DNA from: Actinomycetota bacterium
GTDB taxonomy: Bacteria > Actinomycetota > Acidimicrobiia > Acidimicrobiales > Ilumatobacteraceae
Direction of reading: 5' to 3'
NCBI GenBank assembly: GCA_017853375.1
Contig: JAFMJP010000003.1
Span: 1 to 41,860 of the forward strand
DNA: 41,860 bases
Part shown: positions 1-9,383 of the stretch, in pieces
Numbering within the stretch: position 1 is the first letter of the stretch
Layout of the letters: every line of letters begins with the position of its first letter
Position numbers and translations under genes: made by a program
The notes under the pieces: generated by a model
The model's input: the letters and a program-made list of their open reading frames with translations, nothing else
The model's database searches: none
What the model was told of the DNA's origin: nothing

Positions 1-2
1 CC

Positions 3-473
3 ACCGCGAACAACAACGTCGGTCAGAACTCACAGGGTTGGTGCAACGAGGAAGCTTCCGACTTGCTCCACAACGCCGACTACGAGCCAGATGCAGCCAA
101 GCGCGCCGACATGATCAAGAGTGCGCTGAAGCTCATGGCCGCCGACCACGTGATGCTGCCACTGATGCAGTTCCCGAAGTCGGGTTTCTGGCGCACGGAC
201 AAGGTGGGTGGACCGGTTGATGCCGAGCTCCGTAACTACACCTCGTTCATCAACAACCACTTGTGGACCGACCTCGACGGCGACGGCAAGATCGTCATCG
301 GCGCCGAGCAATGGCCAGAGTGTTTGAACCCGGTCACCGAGTGTGCCAACTCGTCATGGATGGTATGGACGACGATCAACCAGGTCATGCCTGGTGCGTT
401 TGCCACCACCAACGATGGTGCATACGTCGTCACCAACCTGCTGACGGGTGAACCAACGGTCACCTTGAAGTAA
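3..473 (+). CDS. ABC transporter substrate-binding protein, family 5 (dipeptide/oligopeptide), C-terminal part; truncated by window edge
   Basis: Open frame from the left edge to TAA at 471-473; SBP_bac_5-like C-terminus followed by dppB/C/D/F-type genes. Confidence 0.75.
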   Translation, partial: TANNNVGQNSQGWCNEEASDLLHNADYEPDAAKRADMIKSALKLMAADHVMLPLMQFPKSGFWRTDKVGGPVDAELRNYTSFINNHLWTDLDGDGKIVIGAEQWPECLNPVTECANSSWMVWTTINQVMPGAFATTNDGAYVVTNLLTGEPTVTLK

Positions 474-504
474 GTCGAACGTCGTTCTTCGAACGACTCT
501 CGCG

Positions 505-544
505 CGACGCGCGGGTCTTGCCTCCGGGCAGGGCTCGCGCGTCG
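505..544 (+). terminator. Strong intergenic hairpin (18-bp stem with 3 G-U wobbles, loop TCCG) between SBP and permease genes
   Basis: cgacgcgcgggtcttgcc-tccg-ggcagggctcgcgcgtcg; only a weak T-rich stretch follows (tcgtgtttgtgg). Confidence 0.6.
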
Positions 545-616
545 TCGTGTTTGTGGGGTGTCGGAACCGCAATGCATTTCTGCAGTTCTCATTGTGACCA
601 ATGGCTGCCGAGTGAC

Positions 617-622
617 TAAGTT
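617..622 (+). promoter_or_regulatory. Candidate -10 box TAAGTT, 6 nt before GTG at 629 (leaderless)
   Basis: TAAGTT-TGTGGG-GTG. Confidence 0.4.
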
Positions 623-628
623 TGTGGG

Positions 629-1603
629 GTGCTGCGTTTTGTTCTGCGTCGTCTCGCATGGGCTATCCCAACGCTGTTCTTGGTGACGTTCCTCGTGTAC
701 GTGGCACTACGAATCGGTACGAATCCCGTGGAGAGTTACAAGCGCATCAATCCGCGCGCCACCCCAGCAAAGATCCAGCAGTACATCGAAGTGAATGGCC
801 TGGATCCCAACTATGTGCGGGGGTACTTCCGATGGTTGGTGAATTTCGTGACCCTGGACTGGCCCCGAAGCATCAAAGGCTCGCGCGAAGTGTGGCCCCA
901 GCTGAAGGACGCATTGGCCAACACGCTCCGTTTGGGGGCAGCTGCGATCGCAGTGGGGATCTTCTTCGGATTGATGCTCGGTGTGTATGCCGCGTTGCGA
1001 CCCGGTGGTCGCCGTGACGTAGGCGTAAATACGGCTGCCTTCATCGGCATTTCGATACCGCCGTATGTGTCGGCAATCCTCCTCCAACTGTTGTTCGCGG
1101 TGTACTGGAGTCGTTGGTTCGGTTCCACGTTGTTTCCTACCTCTGGCGTATATCCGCCGGGACACACGGGATTCGATCTCTGGTTGATGCTGAAACACAT
1201 GGTGTTGCCGGTCTCAGTGGTGGCAATCCAGATCATCGCCGTCTACGCGAGATACATGCGCTCATCATTGTTGGACGTGTTGAGCAGTGAATACATGCGA
1301 ACCGCTCGTTCGAAGGGCATCAGCGAACGTCGAGTTCTTTTCAAGCACGGATTGCGCAACGCACTCATTCCGGTGGTGACGATCGCAGCCCTGGATGTCG
1401 GTTCAATCGTCGGCGGACTGATCATTACGGAGAACATCTTCAGCTATCCGGGAATGGGGAAGTACTTCTTGAGCTCTTTCGGTGAAGGAGACTTTCCGCT
1501 CCTGATGCCGTGGATGGTGATCATCGTTGCGTCGGTGTTGCTCTTCAACTTGCTGGCCGACGTATCGTACGCATGGCTCGATCCGAGGATTCGTCTTGAA
1601 TAA
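629..1603 (+). CDS. ABC transporter permease (DppB/OppB family)
   Basis: 324 aa, multi-TM, conserved binding-protein-dependent permease region (ARSKGISERRVLFKHGLRNALIPVVT). Confidence 0.9.
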   Translation: MLRFVLRRLAWAIPTLFLVTFLVYVALRIGTNPVESYKRINPRATPAKIQQYIEVNGLDPNYVRGYFRWLVNFVTLDWPRSIKGSREVWPQLKDALANTLRLGAAAIAVGIFFGLMLGVYAALRPGGRRDVGVNTAAFIGISIPPYVSAILLQLLFAVYWSRWFGSTLFPTSGVYPPGHTGFDLWLMLKHMVLPVSVVAIQIIAVYARYMRSSLLDVLSSEYMRTARSKGISERRVLFKHGLRNALIPVVTIAALDVGSIVGGLIITENIFSYPGMGKYFLSSFGEGDFPLLMPWMVIIVASVLLFNLLADVSYAWLDPRIRLE

Positions 1604-2546
1604 CGGATCGAACGCGCCAGTCGCAACGAGTGACGTTGTGTTGCCGACCGTGTCGCCTCGTCGTATGGCCTTCGACCGCTTCGTGAGCCACAAAGCCGCA
1701 GTCGTCAGTGTGTTCATACTTGCGGTGCTCGTGGCATTCGTCGCCCTATCACCCTTGACGGCACGTTATGGGGTGAATGAGGCAGTGCAGGCTCCTCCCA
1801 ACTACTTCCTGTCTCCACGTGCCAATGCATGGTTGGGGACGGACGACATTGGTCGTGATCTCTACAGTCGTTTGATTTACGGCGTGCGAGTCTCGCTCAT
1901 CATCGGTCTGTTCTCTGCGATCATTTCCGTTGCAATTGGCTGTTTGATTGGATCAGTTGCGGGATTCCGCGGAGGAAGGTTCGACGATGTGGTGATGCGA
2001 GTCACCGACTTGTTTCTCGCATTTCCATTCCTCGTGACCTTGTTGGTGATGAGGAGCATGTTGGGTGCAATTTCATGGTTGACTCCGGTAATCGGCGAGT
2101 TGTCCTCGGTTCGATTCATCATCGTGTTGTTCGCCATTTTCGGATGGATGGGTGTCGCCCGCATCGTGCGTGGCCAGGTTCTTGCTCTCAAGGAGCGTGA
2201 GTTCATCGAGGCAGCACGCGCCGTAGGCGCATCCCGTTGGTACATCGTGCGACGGCATTTGCTACCGAACTCCATCGGGCCGATCATGGTTGCCCTGACG
2301 TTCTCCGTGGTGTCGGCGATCATCGGAGAATCGACCCTGGCCTTTTTCGGCTACGGACCACAGGCCGGTGACGGAGCCACATCCCTTGGAATTCTGGTTG
2401 GACAGGCAAAGGGTGCGGTCAACACCGGATTTTGGTGGTTGGCACTTTTCCCATGCCTCACGTTGGTGACCATTGCATTGACGATCAATTTCATCGGAGA
2501 TGCCTTGCGTGACGCCACCGATCCGCGCATGCAGAAGGACGGATGA
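1596..2546 (+). CDS. ABC transporter permease (DppC/OppC family)
   Basis: Frame open from 1527; in-frame TTG at 1596 gives translational overlap with the preceding gene; LGTDDIGRDLYSRLIYGVRVSL and EAARAVGASRWYIVRRHLLPN motifs. Confidence 0.88.
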   Translation: MNNGSNAPVATSDVVLPTVSPRRMAFDRFVSHKAAVVSVFILAVLVAFVALSPLTARYGVNEAVQAPPNYFLSPRANAWLGTDDIGRDLYSRLIYGVRVSLIIGLFSAIISVAIGCLIGSVAGFRGGRFDDVVMRVTDLFLAFPFLVTLLVMRSMLGAISWLTPVIGELSSVRFIIVLFAIFGWMGVARIVRGQVLALKEREFIEAARAVGASRWYIVRRHLLPNSIGPIMVALTFSVVSAIIGESTLAFFGYGPQAGDGATSLGILVGQAKGAVNTGFWWLALFPCLTLVTIALTINFIGDALRDATDPRMQKDG

Positions 2547-3517
2547 TGTCCACGCCAGTTCTTCAGATCAGGGATCTCAAAGTTACGTTCGCCACTCCAC
2601 TCGGACCGCTGGTGGCGGTTCGAGGCATTGATCTCGACGTCAATGCCGGGGAAATGACGGCCGTGGTAGGAGAGTCGGGTTCCGGAAAGTCGGTCAGTTT
2701 TCTCGCGGCCATGGGATTGCTACCCAAGACCGCAACTGTCGAGGGTTCTGTGATGTTGGACGGGCACCAACTGGTTGGCGCAAGTTCCAAGCTGATGCGA
2801 TCGGTGCGCGGCCGACTGATGTCGATGATCTTCCAGGACCCGCTTTCTGCGTTGAATCCAGTTCATCGAATCGGAGCCCAAATTTCCGAGATGCTTCGAG
2901 CCCATCAATCGATGAGCGAGCGGGCGGCCCGAGTTCGAGCAGTGGAACTGTTGGAGATCGTTGGCATACCTCAGCCGGGGGATAGGGCGATGCAGTACCC
3001 CCACGAATTCTCCGGTGGTATGCGCCAACGAGTCGTGATTGCAATGGCCATTGCGAACAGTCCGAAGGTGCTCGTAGCCGACGAACCAACGACCGCCCTT
3101 GATGTCACGGTTCAGGCACAAATTCTCGAAGTGATACAGAAGGTCCAGGCCCAGTTTGGTACTGCGGTCGTACTCATTACGCATGATCTCGGAGTGGTCG
3201 CGCGCGTATGTGAACGCGTCAACGTGATGTATGCCGGTCGAGTGGTGGAGCGAGCGGGCATCAACGACATCTTCGACTCGCCAACGCACCCGTATACGCG
3301 CGGCCTTCTCGCATCGTTGCCGCAAACGGGATTGGATCGTCTCGTTCCAATTGCAGGTTTTCCGCCCAACATGTTGAAACCACCTTCGGGTTGCGCGTTT
3401 CGCACCCGATGCTCACATGCCGTAGAGGCGTGCGGTACGAGGTTGCCGGAACTCCAGCCGCTCGGCAATTCCATGACGGCGTGTATACGCGCTGCGGAGA
3501 TGAAGGTGGGGTCATGA
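2543..3517 (+). CDS. ABC transporter ATP-binding protein (DppD/OppD family)
   Basis: Walker A GESGSGKS, signature FSGGMRQR, Walker [14 protein letters not shown]-terminal oligopeptide-transporter Cys motif. Confidence 0.92.
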   Translation: MMSTPVLQIRDLKVTFATPLGPLVAVRGIDLDVNAGEMTAVVGESGSGKSVSFLAAMGLLPKTATVEGSVMLDGHQLVGASSKLMRSVRGRLMSMIFQDPLSALNPVHRIGAQISEMLRAHQSMSERAARVRAVELLEIVGIPQPGDRAMQYPHEFSGGMRQRVVIAMAIANSPKVLVADEPTTALDVTVQAQILEVIQKVQAQFGTAVVLITHDLGVVARVCERVNVMYAGRVVERAGINDIFDSPTHPYTRGLLASLPQTGLDRLVPIAGFPPNMLKPPSGCAFRTRCSHAVEACGTRLPELQPLGNSMTACIRAAEMKVGS

Positions 3518-4488
3518 ACGATCCGTTGCTTCGAGTGCATGGCTTGGTGAAGGAATTCCATGTGCGGGCAACGCGTGGAATGGGACGCAAGAAGCGAGTG
3601 GTGCAGGCCGTGAGCGATGTGTCGTTCGAGGTGGCGCGGGGTGAAACCCTGGGTTTGGTGGGTGAGAGTGGTTCGGGTAAGACGACGGTGGGTCGGTGTG
3701 TCCTTCGATTGCTCGAACCCACAGCCGGACGAGTGTTCTTCGAGGGTGTGGATCTCTCGACGCTGACATTCGAGGAAATGCGTGAAGTTCGTCGACGTAT
3801 GCAGATCGTCTTCCAGGATCCTTATGCGTCGCTTGATCCGAAAATGACCGTCGGAGCCTCGATAGCGGAGCCCCTCGTGGTGCAAGGAATCCAAGGCGAC
3901 CATCAAGAGAGGGTGGTGAACTTGCTCGAACTCGTGGGTTTGTCGGCCGATCATGCAAAGCGCTTCCCACACGAGTTTTCGGGCGGTCAACGGCAACGGA
4001 TAGGTGTTGCTCGAGCACTGGCACTGGATCCAGCGCTCATCATCCTGGACGAACCGGTGTCAGCCCTCGACGTCAGCATCCAAGCCGGCGTCGTCAACCT
4101 TTTCGACGACCTTCAGCAACGACTCGGCATGTCGTACGTGTTCATCGCCCACGACCTCTCCGTGGTTCGGCATATCGCGGACCGCGTTGCGGTGATGTAC
4201 CTCGGAAAGATCATGGAGATCGGACCAGCGGAACAGGTGTACGAACATCCGACCCATCCGTACACGAAGGCGTTGTTGTCGGCCGTCCCATTGCCGAACC
4301 CGCGAGTTGAGCGGGGCCGTCACCGCATCATGTTGGAAGGCGATGTTCCGTCCCCGGTGAATCCGCCGTCGGGCTGTCGTTTCCGAACACGTTGCTGGAA
4401 AGCCACCGAGTTGTGTGCCATGCAAGAGCCCGTGCTGCAGGTTCGTCAAGGCGGGCAGTTTTCGGCTTGCCATCACCCGGAAGAGTGA
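3514..4488 (+). CDS. ABC transporter ATP-binding protein (DppF/OppF family)
   Basis: ATG at 3514 overlapping the previous stop (ATGA-type); [29 protein letters not shown]. Confidence 0.92.
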   Translation: MNDPLLRVHGLVKEFHVRATRGMGRKKRVVQAVSDVSFEVARGETLGLVGESGSGKTTVGRCVLRLLEPTAGRVFFEGVDLSTLTFEEMREVRRRMQIVFQDPYASLDPKMTVGASIAEPLVVQGIQGDHQERVVNLLELVGLSADHAKRFPHEFSGGQRQRIGVARALALDPALIILDEPVSALDVSIQAGVVNLFDDLQQRLGMSYVFIAHDLSVVRHIADRVAVMYLGKIMEIGPAEQVYEHPTHPYTKALLSAVPLPNPRVERGRHRIMLEGDVPSPVNPPSGCRFRTRCWKATELCAMQEPVLQVRQGGQFSACHHPEE

Positions 4489-4502
4489 AGCTCGGGCCTC
4501 GG

Positions 4503-4508
4503 TAGGCT
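4503..4508 (+). promoter_or_regulatory. Candidate -10 box TAGGCT, 6 nt before ATG of secG (leaderless)
   Basis: TAGGCT-GGAATC-ATG. Confidence 0.45.
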
Positions 4509-4514
4509 GGAATC

Positions 4515-4754
4515 ATGCGTTCGGTCATCACGGTCGTCACCGTCGTCGTCAATGTCCTGTCCATGATTGGTTTGATCGTGGGCGTGTTGTTGCATAGTGG
4601 TCGCGGCGGTGGGCTTTCGGACATGTTCGGCGGCGGCGGGGCTGCCGCCCTCGGTTCTGCTGCAGCCGAGCGAAATCTGAATCGGATCACGTCCGTGTTG
4701 GCCTTGGTGTGGATTCTCACCGTGACGGCATTGGGAATTCTGCTGTCTGCGTGA
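4515..4754 (+). CDS. secG: Preprotein translocase subunit SecG
   Basis: 79 aa, two TM segments, LLHSGRGGGLSDMFGGG and ERNLNRIT motifs of SecG. Confidence 0.9.
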   Translation: MRSVITVVTVVVNVLSMIGLIVGVLLHSGRGGGLSDMFGGGGAAALGSAAAERNLNRITSVLALVWILTVTALGILLSA

Positions 4755-4807
4755 ACGCAGGCTGACATGTGGGCAAAGTCCCCGATAGTTTGAAGGCTCC
4801 ACGACAC

Positions 4808-4894
4808 GTCGAAGTGGCGAAATTGGCAGACGCACCAGCTTGAGGGGCTGGCGCTCGAAAGGGCGTGGGGGTTCAAGTCCCCCCTTCGACACCA
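4808..4894 (+). tRNA. tRNA-Leu (anticodon GAG)
   Basis: Acceptor stem GTCGAAG/CTTCGAC, encoded ACCA, anticodon stem ccagc/gctgg with loop TTGAGGG, long variable arm, TPsiC GTTCAAGTC. Confidence 0.95.
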
Positions 4895-4935
4895 GGTGAC
4901 GCATGTATGCGTCGCACGAATGCGAGAATGAGACG

Positions 4936-6300
4936 ATGAGACGCACCAAGGTAATCGCCACGGTCGGTCCTGCATCGCTGGCGCCCGACGTCATCGGAGC
5001 TCTCGTCGACGCCGGCGCGGATGTTTTGCGCCTCAATTGTTCGCACGTCGACACTGCAGGGTTGCTCGAGCGCATACGGCTCGTGCGCGCCGTTCGACCT
5101 GAGGTTGCCATCCTCGTCGATATTCAGGGACCGAAGCTTCGTTATGGCGGGGAGCCCCGGGAGCTTCACGACGGCGAAAGGGTCTCGTTCACGTTTGCGG
5201 AACTGGGATTGCCGGAGTCTCGAACGACAGGAGATGGGGGACTCAGATCGGGTCAACGGATCTTGCTGCACGACGGTCGACTTGAAACGATCATCGAAGA
5301 CATTTCCGGGGGCTGGCCGGATGGCACCATCAATGTTCGGGTACTGCACGGTGGCTTGCTGCAAAAGAGCAAGGGTGTCAATCTTCCCGACACGGAGGTG
5401 TCCGGAAGCGTTCTTTCGGCGAAGGATCGTGCAGATCTCGAAGTTGCGCAGCGGGAGAACGTCGACTACGTCGCAGTATCTTTCGTGCAACGACCGAGCG
5501 ACATCGAAGAAGTTCGGGCGATTCTCGGGCCCACGGCACATGTCATTGCCAAGATCGAGCGTCCACAGGCCCTGGAACGAATCGATGAGATTTGTCGTGC
5601 AAGCAATGGCGTGATGGCTGCACGTGGCGATCTCGGAGTGGAATTGCCGTTCCAGGTGGTTCCTGCGGCCCAGCACAAGATTGCCAGAACGGCCCTGCGT
5701 AACGGGGTCATTGCAATCTGCGCCACCGAGATGTTGGAATCGATGACCACCTCGTCCCGAGCCACACGTGCAGAGGTAGCCGACGTCACGGGAGCCGTTC
5801 GGGACGGGTTCGATGCCGTCATGCTGTCGGGTGAAACTGCCGTGGGAGTCGATCCAGTGCGGGCGGTCGAAGTGATGTGCGCGATTTGCGAAGCTGCCGA
5901 GCGGGACGTCCATTTGCCGCCGATTTTCGCCGACGCCAATCCGTCGACGGCAGCCGTCACGGCGGCGGCGAGTTCCCTTGCTCGACGTGTCGGTGCGGAC
6001 TCCCTGCTGTCCCTCACGTACACGGGACATTCGGCGCGACTCCTGGCTGCATGTCGGCCCGGTTCCGCCATCATCGCAGCAACACCGAGCGCGGAGACAG
6101 CGCGAAAGCTACGTCTGCTGTGGGGAGTCCATGCCGTGGTTGCCGAACGCGATGCAGATGTCGAAGTGGCCATCGGTGCAGGTTTGGCTGCGGCTCGCGA
6201 TGCAGGCATGGTTCGTCGCGGCGACAAGGTGGTGGTGTGCGCGTCGCGTCTCAGTCTCCGGTCCGATGCCGACACCATCTGGCTGCACATCGAGCCCTAG
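4936..6300 (+). CDS. pyk: Pyruvate kinase
   Basis: MRRTKVIATVGPAS, IAKIERPQAL, GVMAARGDLGVELPF, ATEMLESM; start set to ATG 4936 (ORF open from 4903). Confidence 0.93.
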   Translation: MRRTKVIATVGPASLAPDVIGALVDAGADVLRLNCSHVDTAGLLERIRLVRAVRPEVAILVDIQGPKLRYGGEPRELHDGERVSFTFAELGLPESRTTGDGGLRSGQRILLHDGRLETIIEDISGGWPDGTINVRVLHGGLLQKSKGVNLPDTEVSGSVLSAKDRADLEVAQRENVDYVAVSFVQRPSDIEEVRAILGPTAHVIAKIERPQALERIDEICRASNGVMAARGDLGVELPFQVVPAAQHKIARTALRNGVIAICATEMLESMTTSSRATRAEVADVTGAVRDGFDAVMLSGETAVGVDPVRAVEVMCAICEAAERDVHLPPIFADANPSTAAVTAAASSLARRVGADSLLSLTYTGHSARLLAACRPGSAIIAATPSAETARKLRLLWGVHAVVAERDADVEVAIGAGLAAARDAGMVRRGDKVVVCASRLSLRSDADTIWLHIEP

Positions 6301-6303
6301 CCT
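6298..6303 (+). promoter_or_regulatory. Candidate -10 box TAGCCT (uses the TAG stop of pyk), 6 nt before ATG at 6310
   Basis: TAGCCT-GCGGTC-ATG. Confidence 0.4.
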
Positions 6304-6309
6304 GCGGTC

Positions 6310-6888
6310 ATGAACGAGCCCCATGAAAGCCGCGCGGAGCGAGCCGAGTTTCGATCCTTCCAAGAATCCACAAAGGATGACTGGTCGCTCATCATGCGGC
6401 ACATCGGTGCAACACAGGACCGGGTAGCCGACAATGCACTCCATCTCCTTCGCACTCTCTCGAGCGATCATGGCGGGTTTCCGGTCACGCGACTCGAGCA
6501 CTCGCTGCAAACGGCAACGCGGGCGGAGGAGGACGGGCGTGACGAGGAGTACGTGATGTGTGCGCTCCTCCACGACATCGGCGACACCTTGGCGCCGTTC
6601 AATCATCCGTACATCGCATCAACCATGGTCAAACCCATCGTGAGTGAAGCCAACCATTTCATGGTTGCCCAACATGGAATATTCCAGGGCTATTACTTCT
6701 GGCACCACATCGGCTTGGATCGCAACGCTCGCGATGCGTTCCGTGGCTCGCCCTATTACGAGTACACCGAAGAGTTCTGTGCCAAGTACGACTCTCCGGC
6801 GTTCGATCCCGATTATGTGAGTGCCCCAATCGAACACTTCGAGCCGATGTTGCGCCGGTTGTTTGCAGACAGGTCGAATTCGCACTGA
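6310..6888 (+). CDS. HD-domain protein, PhnZ/MIOX-like (possible diiron oxygenase rather than phosphohydrolase)
   Basis: RLEHSLQTATRAEEDGRDEEYVMCALLHDIGD resembles the remembered PhnZ segment QLEHSLQ...ALLHDLGH. Confidence 0.7.
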   Translation: MNEPHESRAERAEFRSFQESTKDDWSLIMRHIGATQDRVADNALHLLRTLSSDHGGFPVTRLEHSLQTATRAEEDGRDEEYVMCALLHDIGDTLAPFNHPYIASTMVKPIVSEANHFMVAQHGIFQGYYFWHHIGLDRNARDAFRGSPYYEYTEEFCAKYDSPAFDPDYVSAPIEHFEPMLRRLFADRSNSH

Positions 6889-8177
6889 TGCCGAACTGGC
6901 GAAACTGGGCTGGAAGCGTGCGGGTTTCGCCTCGTCGGCTGGTGAGACCGAGCAGTATCGCGGAGATTCAGGACATCGTTCGAAGGTTGCCGATTGGTGG
7001 GCGCGTGCGAATGACGGGCAGCGGACACAGTTTTACGCCGATTGCAATCACCAACGATGTGTTGATGCAACCGAGCGATTTCGGCGAAGGTATCGGCGTC
7101 GACAGCCGTCGCGGCGTTGCCAGGATTCCGGCGGGCATGACCCTCCGTGATGCAAACATCCATCTGGCAGCTGCCGGATTCGCACTGACCAATATGGGCG
7201 ACATCACCGCCCAAACGATTGCTGGTTCGATCTCCACGTCGACCCACGGCACGGGTCTGGCTTTCACCGGTCTCGCCGGTCAGGTAGAAGGTTTTGGACT
7301 GGTGTGTGCCGATGGCAGTCACCTCGACTGCTCAAGTTCTGAGAATTCCGATGTGTGGAGGCTGGGACGAGTTGGTTTGGGGACACTGGGAATCCTCACC
7401 TATGTCGATATGAAGGTCGTTCCCGCGTTTCGATTGCATGCCGTGGAGGAACCGCGACGATTGGCTGATGTTCTGGAGAACTTCGACCGAATCGTTGGCA
7501 GCGTCGATCACTTCGAGTTTTATTGGATTCCACATACGAAGTGGACCTTGACAAAGACCAATCTGCGCACGCAAGAGCCCCCAAGATCACGATCGAGGTC
7601 GGGAAAGTGGTGGACGAAGACCGTCATGGAAAACTACGCGTTCGGCGCGGTGTGCGCTGCAGGGCGAATGGCGCCAAGTCTGATTCCGCGACTGGCTACG
7701 GCGTTGCCATCTTCCGGTCGTCAGGAATTCATCGAGTCGAGCCATGAGGTCTTTGCCACACGACGATTGGTGAGGTTCCACGAGATGGAGTATTCGATAC
7801 CTCGGAGACACTTGGTGGAGGTTCTACGACTCATCGTCGAAGCAGTGGAGCGCTCAAACCTGAAGATCAGTTTTCCCGTCGAGGTGAGAGTGACAGGCCC
7901 CGATGACGTGCCGTTGTCCACTTCCTTCGGCCGGGAATCGGCCTACATCGCCGTGCACATGTACCGGGGAATGCCGTACGAGCGATACTTCCGAATGGTG
8001 GAGGAAATATTGTTGACATTCGAGGGGCGTCCGCACTGGGGAAAGATACACTTTCAAAGTGCCAATACGCTGCGTTCTCGGTACCCGCAATTCGAGGATT
8101 TCTGCGGCCTTCGATCGCGACTCGATCCCCGCGGTGTGTTTCTCAACGAATACGTGGAGCGGGTGCTTGGAATCTGA
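6888..8177 (+). CDS. FAD-linked sugar-lactone oxidase (L-gulonolactone / D-arabinono-1,4-lactone oxidase family)
   Basis: FAD-binding N-terminus (MTGSGHSFTPIAIT, GSISTSTHGTG) and ALO-type C-terminus (PHWGKIHFQSANTLRSRYPQFEDFCGLRSRLDPRGVFLNEYVERVLG); overlaps 6310 gene. Confidence 0.88.
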   Translation: MPNWRNWAGSVRVSPRRLVRPSSIAEIQDIVRRLPIGGRVRMTGSGHSFTPIAITNDVLMQPSDFGEGIGVDSRRGVARIPAGMTLRDANIHLAAAGFALTNMGDITAQTIAGSISTSTHGTGLAFTGLAGQVEGFGLVCADGSHLDCSSSENSDVWRLGRVGLGTLGILTYVDMKVVPAFRLHAVEEPRRLADVLENFDRIVGSVDHFEFYWIPHTKWTLTKTNLRTQEPPRSRSRSGKWWTKTVMENYAFGAVCAAGRMAPSLIPRLATALPSSGRQEFIESSHEVFATRRLVRFHEMEYSIPRRHLVEVLRLIVEAVERSNLKISFPVEVRVTGPDDVPLSTSFGRESAYIAVHMYRGMPYERYFRMVEEILLTFEGRPHWGKIHFQSANTLRSRYPQFEDFCGLRSRLDPRGVFLNEYVERVLGI

Positions 8178-8180
8178 TCG

Positions 8181-9383
8181 TTGTGCAATGTTGAACGTAG
8201 CCGCATTCTGAGCACGTTCACTTCACTCGGAATTGCCGAGAAGTTGGTTGCCGGCATGGCTCATCGGGGAATCACCGAGCCCACCGCCATCCAGACCATG
8301 ACCATTCCGGATGGGTTGGCTGGCAAGGACGTGTGCGGAAAGGCACCGACGGGTTCGGGAAAAACCATTGCATTCGGTCTGGTGCTGGTTTCCAAGCTCC
8401 AGCGCGCGAAGCCGGCAGCACCAACCGGATTGGTGCTCGTCCCTACACGCGAGCTTGCATCTCAGGTGTGTGCAGAAATCGATCTGCTCGATTCCAATCG
8501 CAACTTGCGCACCACTGCAGTGTTCGGTGGGGCCGGCTATGGACCGCAACTGCGGCGAATCGGCTCGGCGAGCGTCGTGGTGGCAACGCCAGGCCGTTTG
8601 GAGGATCTCATCAGCCGAAGGGACATCGATCTTCGCTCCGTGAAAATTGCTGTGCTCGACGAAGCAGATCGTATGGCTGACATGGGCTTTCTGCCTGCGG
8701 TGAAGAAGATTCTCGATCGTTTGCCGGTGTCGAGGCAAGTCTTGTTGTTCTCGGCCACGTTGGATGGGGCAGTGTCCGAGTTGATCAGTCGCTACCAAAA
8801 GAATCCGGTGCGTCACGATGCCACCTCGCCGGAATCGGAGCCAGACATCGAACATGTCTTCGAACTGATTCCGAAGGACAAGCGCCTGAGGCGTATCGCA
8901 GAGCTATTGGACGAGCATTCTCAGATCATCGTGTTCTGCCGCACAAAGCATGGTTCCGATCGGGTGGCCCGCCAATTGGAGGCCGACGATGCCCGCTGCG
9001 CGGTCATCCACGGCAATCGAAGCCAGGCACAACGGGAGCGCGCACTGGAGGATTTTCGTCGGGGTGATGCGCGTATTCTCGTGGCGACCGACGTTGCAGC
9101 TCGAGGAATTCATATCGACGACGTTCCTTGCGTCGTGCACTGGGACCCGCCGGATGATCCCAAGGATTACGTTCATCGCTCGGGTCGAACCGGTCGTGCC
9201 GGTGCCCGGGGTGTGGTGGTGTCGCTCGTCGACCCTTCGCAACGTCGTTCGGTGGTTCGTGACATGCGCAGCATCGGTATCGACGTGCAGTTCGTCGACG
9301 GCAAACCGCCGGCACGTGTACGACCGGGTGAACTTGGTTGGTTGGCTCCTCGGCCACGCGCAATGGATTCAGCTTCGGCCTAG
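8181..9383 (+). CDS. DEAD/DEAH-box ATP-dependent RNA helicase
   Basis: APTGSGKT, VLDEADRMADMGF, SATL, HRSGRTGRAG; start codon uncertain. Confidence 0.92.
   Translation: MCNVERSRILSTFTSLGIAEKLVAGMAHRGITEPTAIQTMTIPDGLAGKDVCGKAPTGSGKTIAFGLVLVSKLQRAKPAAPTGLVLVPTRELASQVCAEIDLLDSNRNLRTTAVFGGAGYGPQLRRIGSASVVVATPGRLEDLISRRDIDLRSVKIAVLDEADRMADMGFLPAVKKILDRLPVSRQVLLFSATLDGAVSELISRYQKNPVRHDATSPESEPDIEHVFELIPKDKRLRRIAELLDEHSQIIVFCRTKHGSDRVARQLEADDARCAVIHGNRSQAQRERALEDFRRGDARILVATDVAARGIHIDDVPCVVHWDPPDDPKDYVHRSGRTGRAGARGVVVSLVDPSQRRSVVRDMRSIGIDVQFVDGKPPARVRPGELGWLAPRPRAMDSASA

Noticed and set aside
4873-6030. 385-aa minus-strand ORF antisense to pyruvate kinase
   Set aside because: Shadow ORF of a conserved gene; also overlaps the tRNA-Leu gene.
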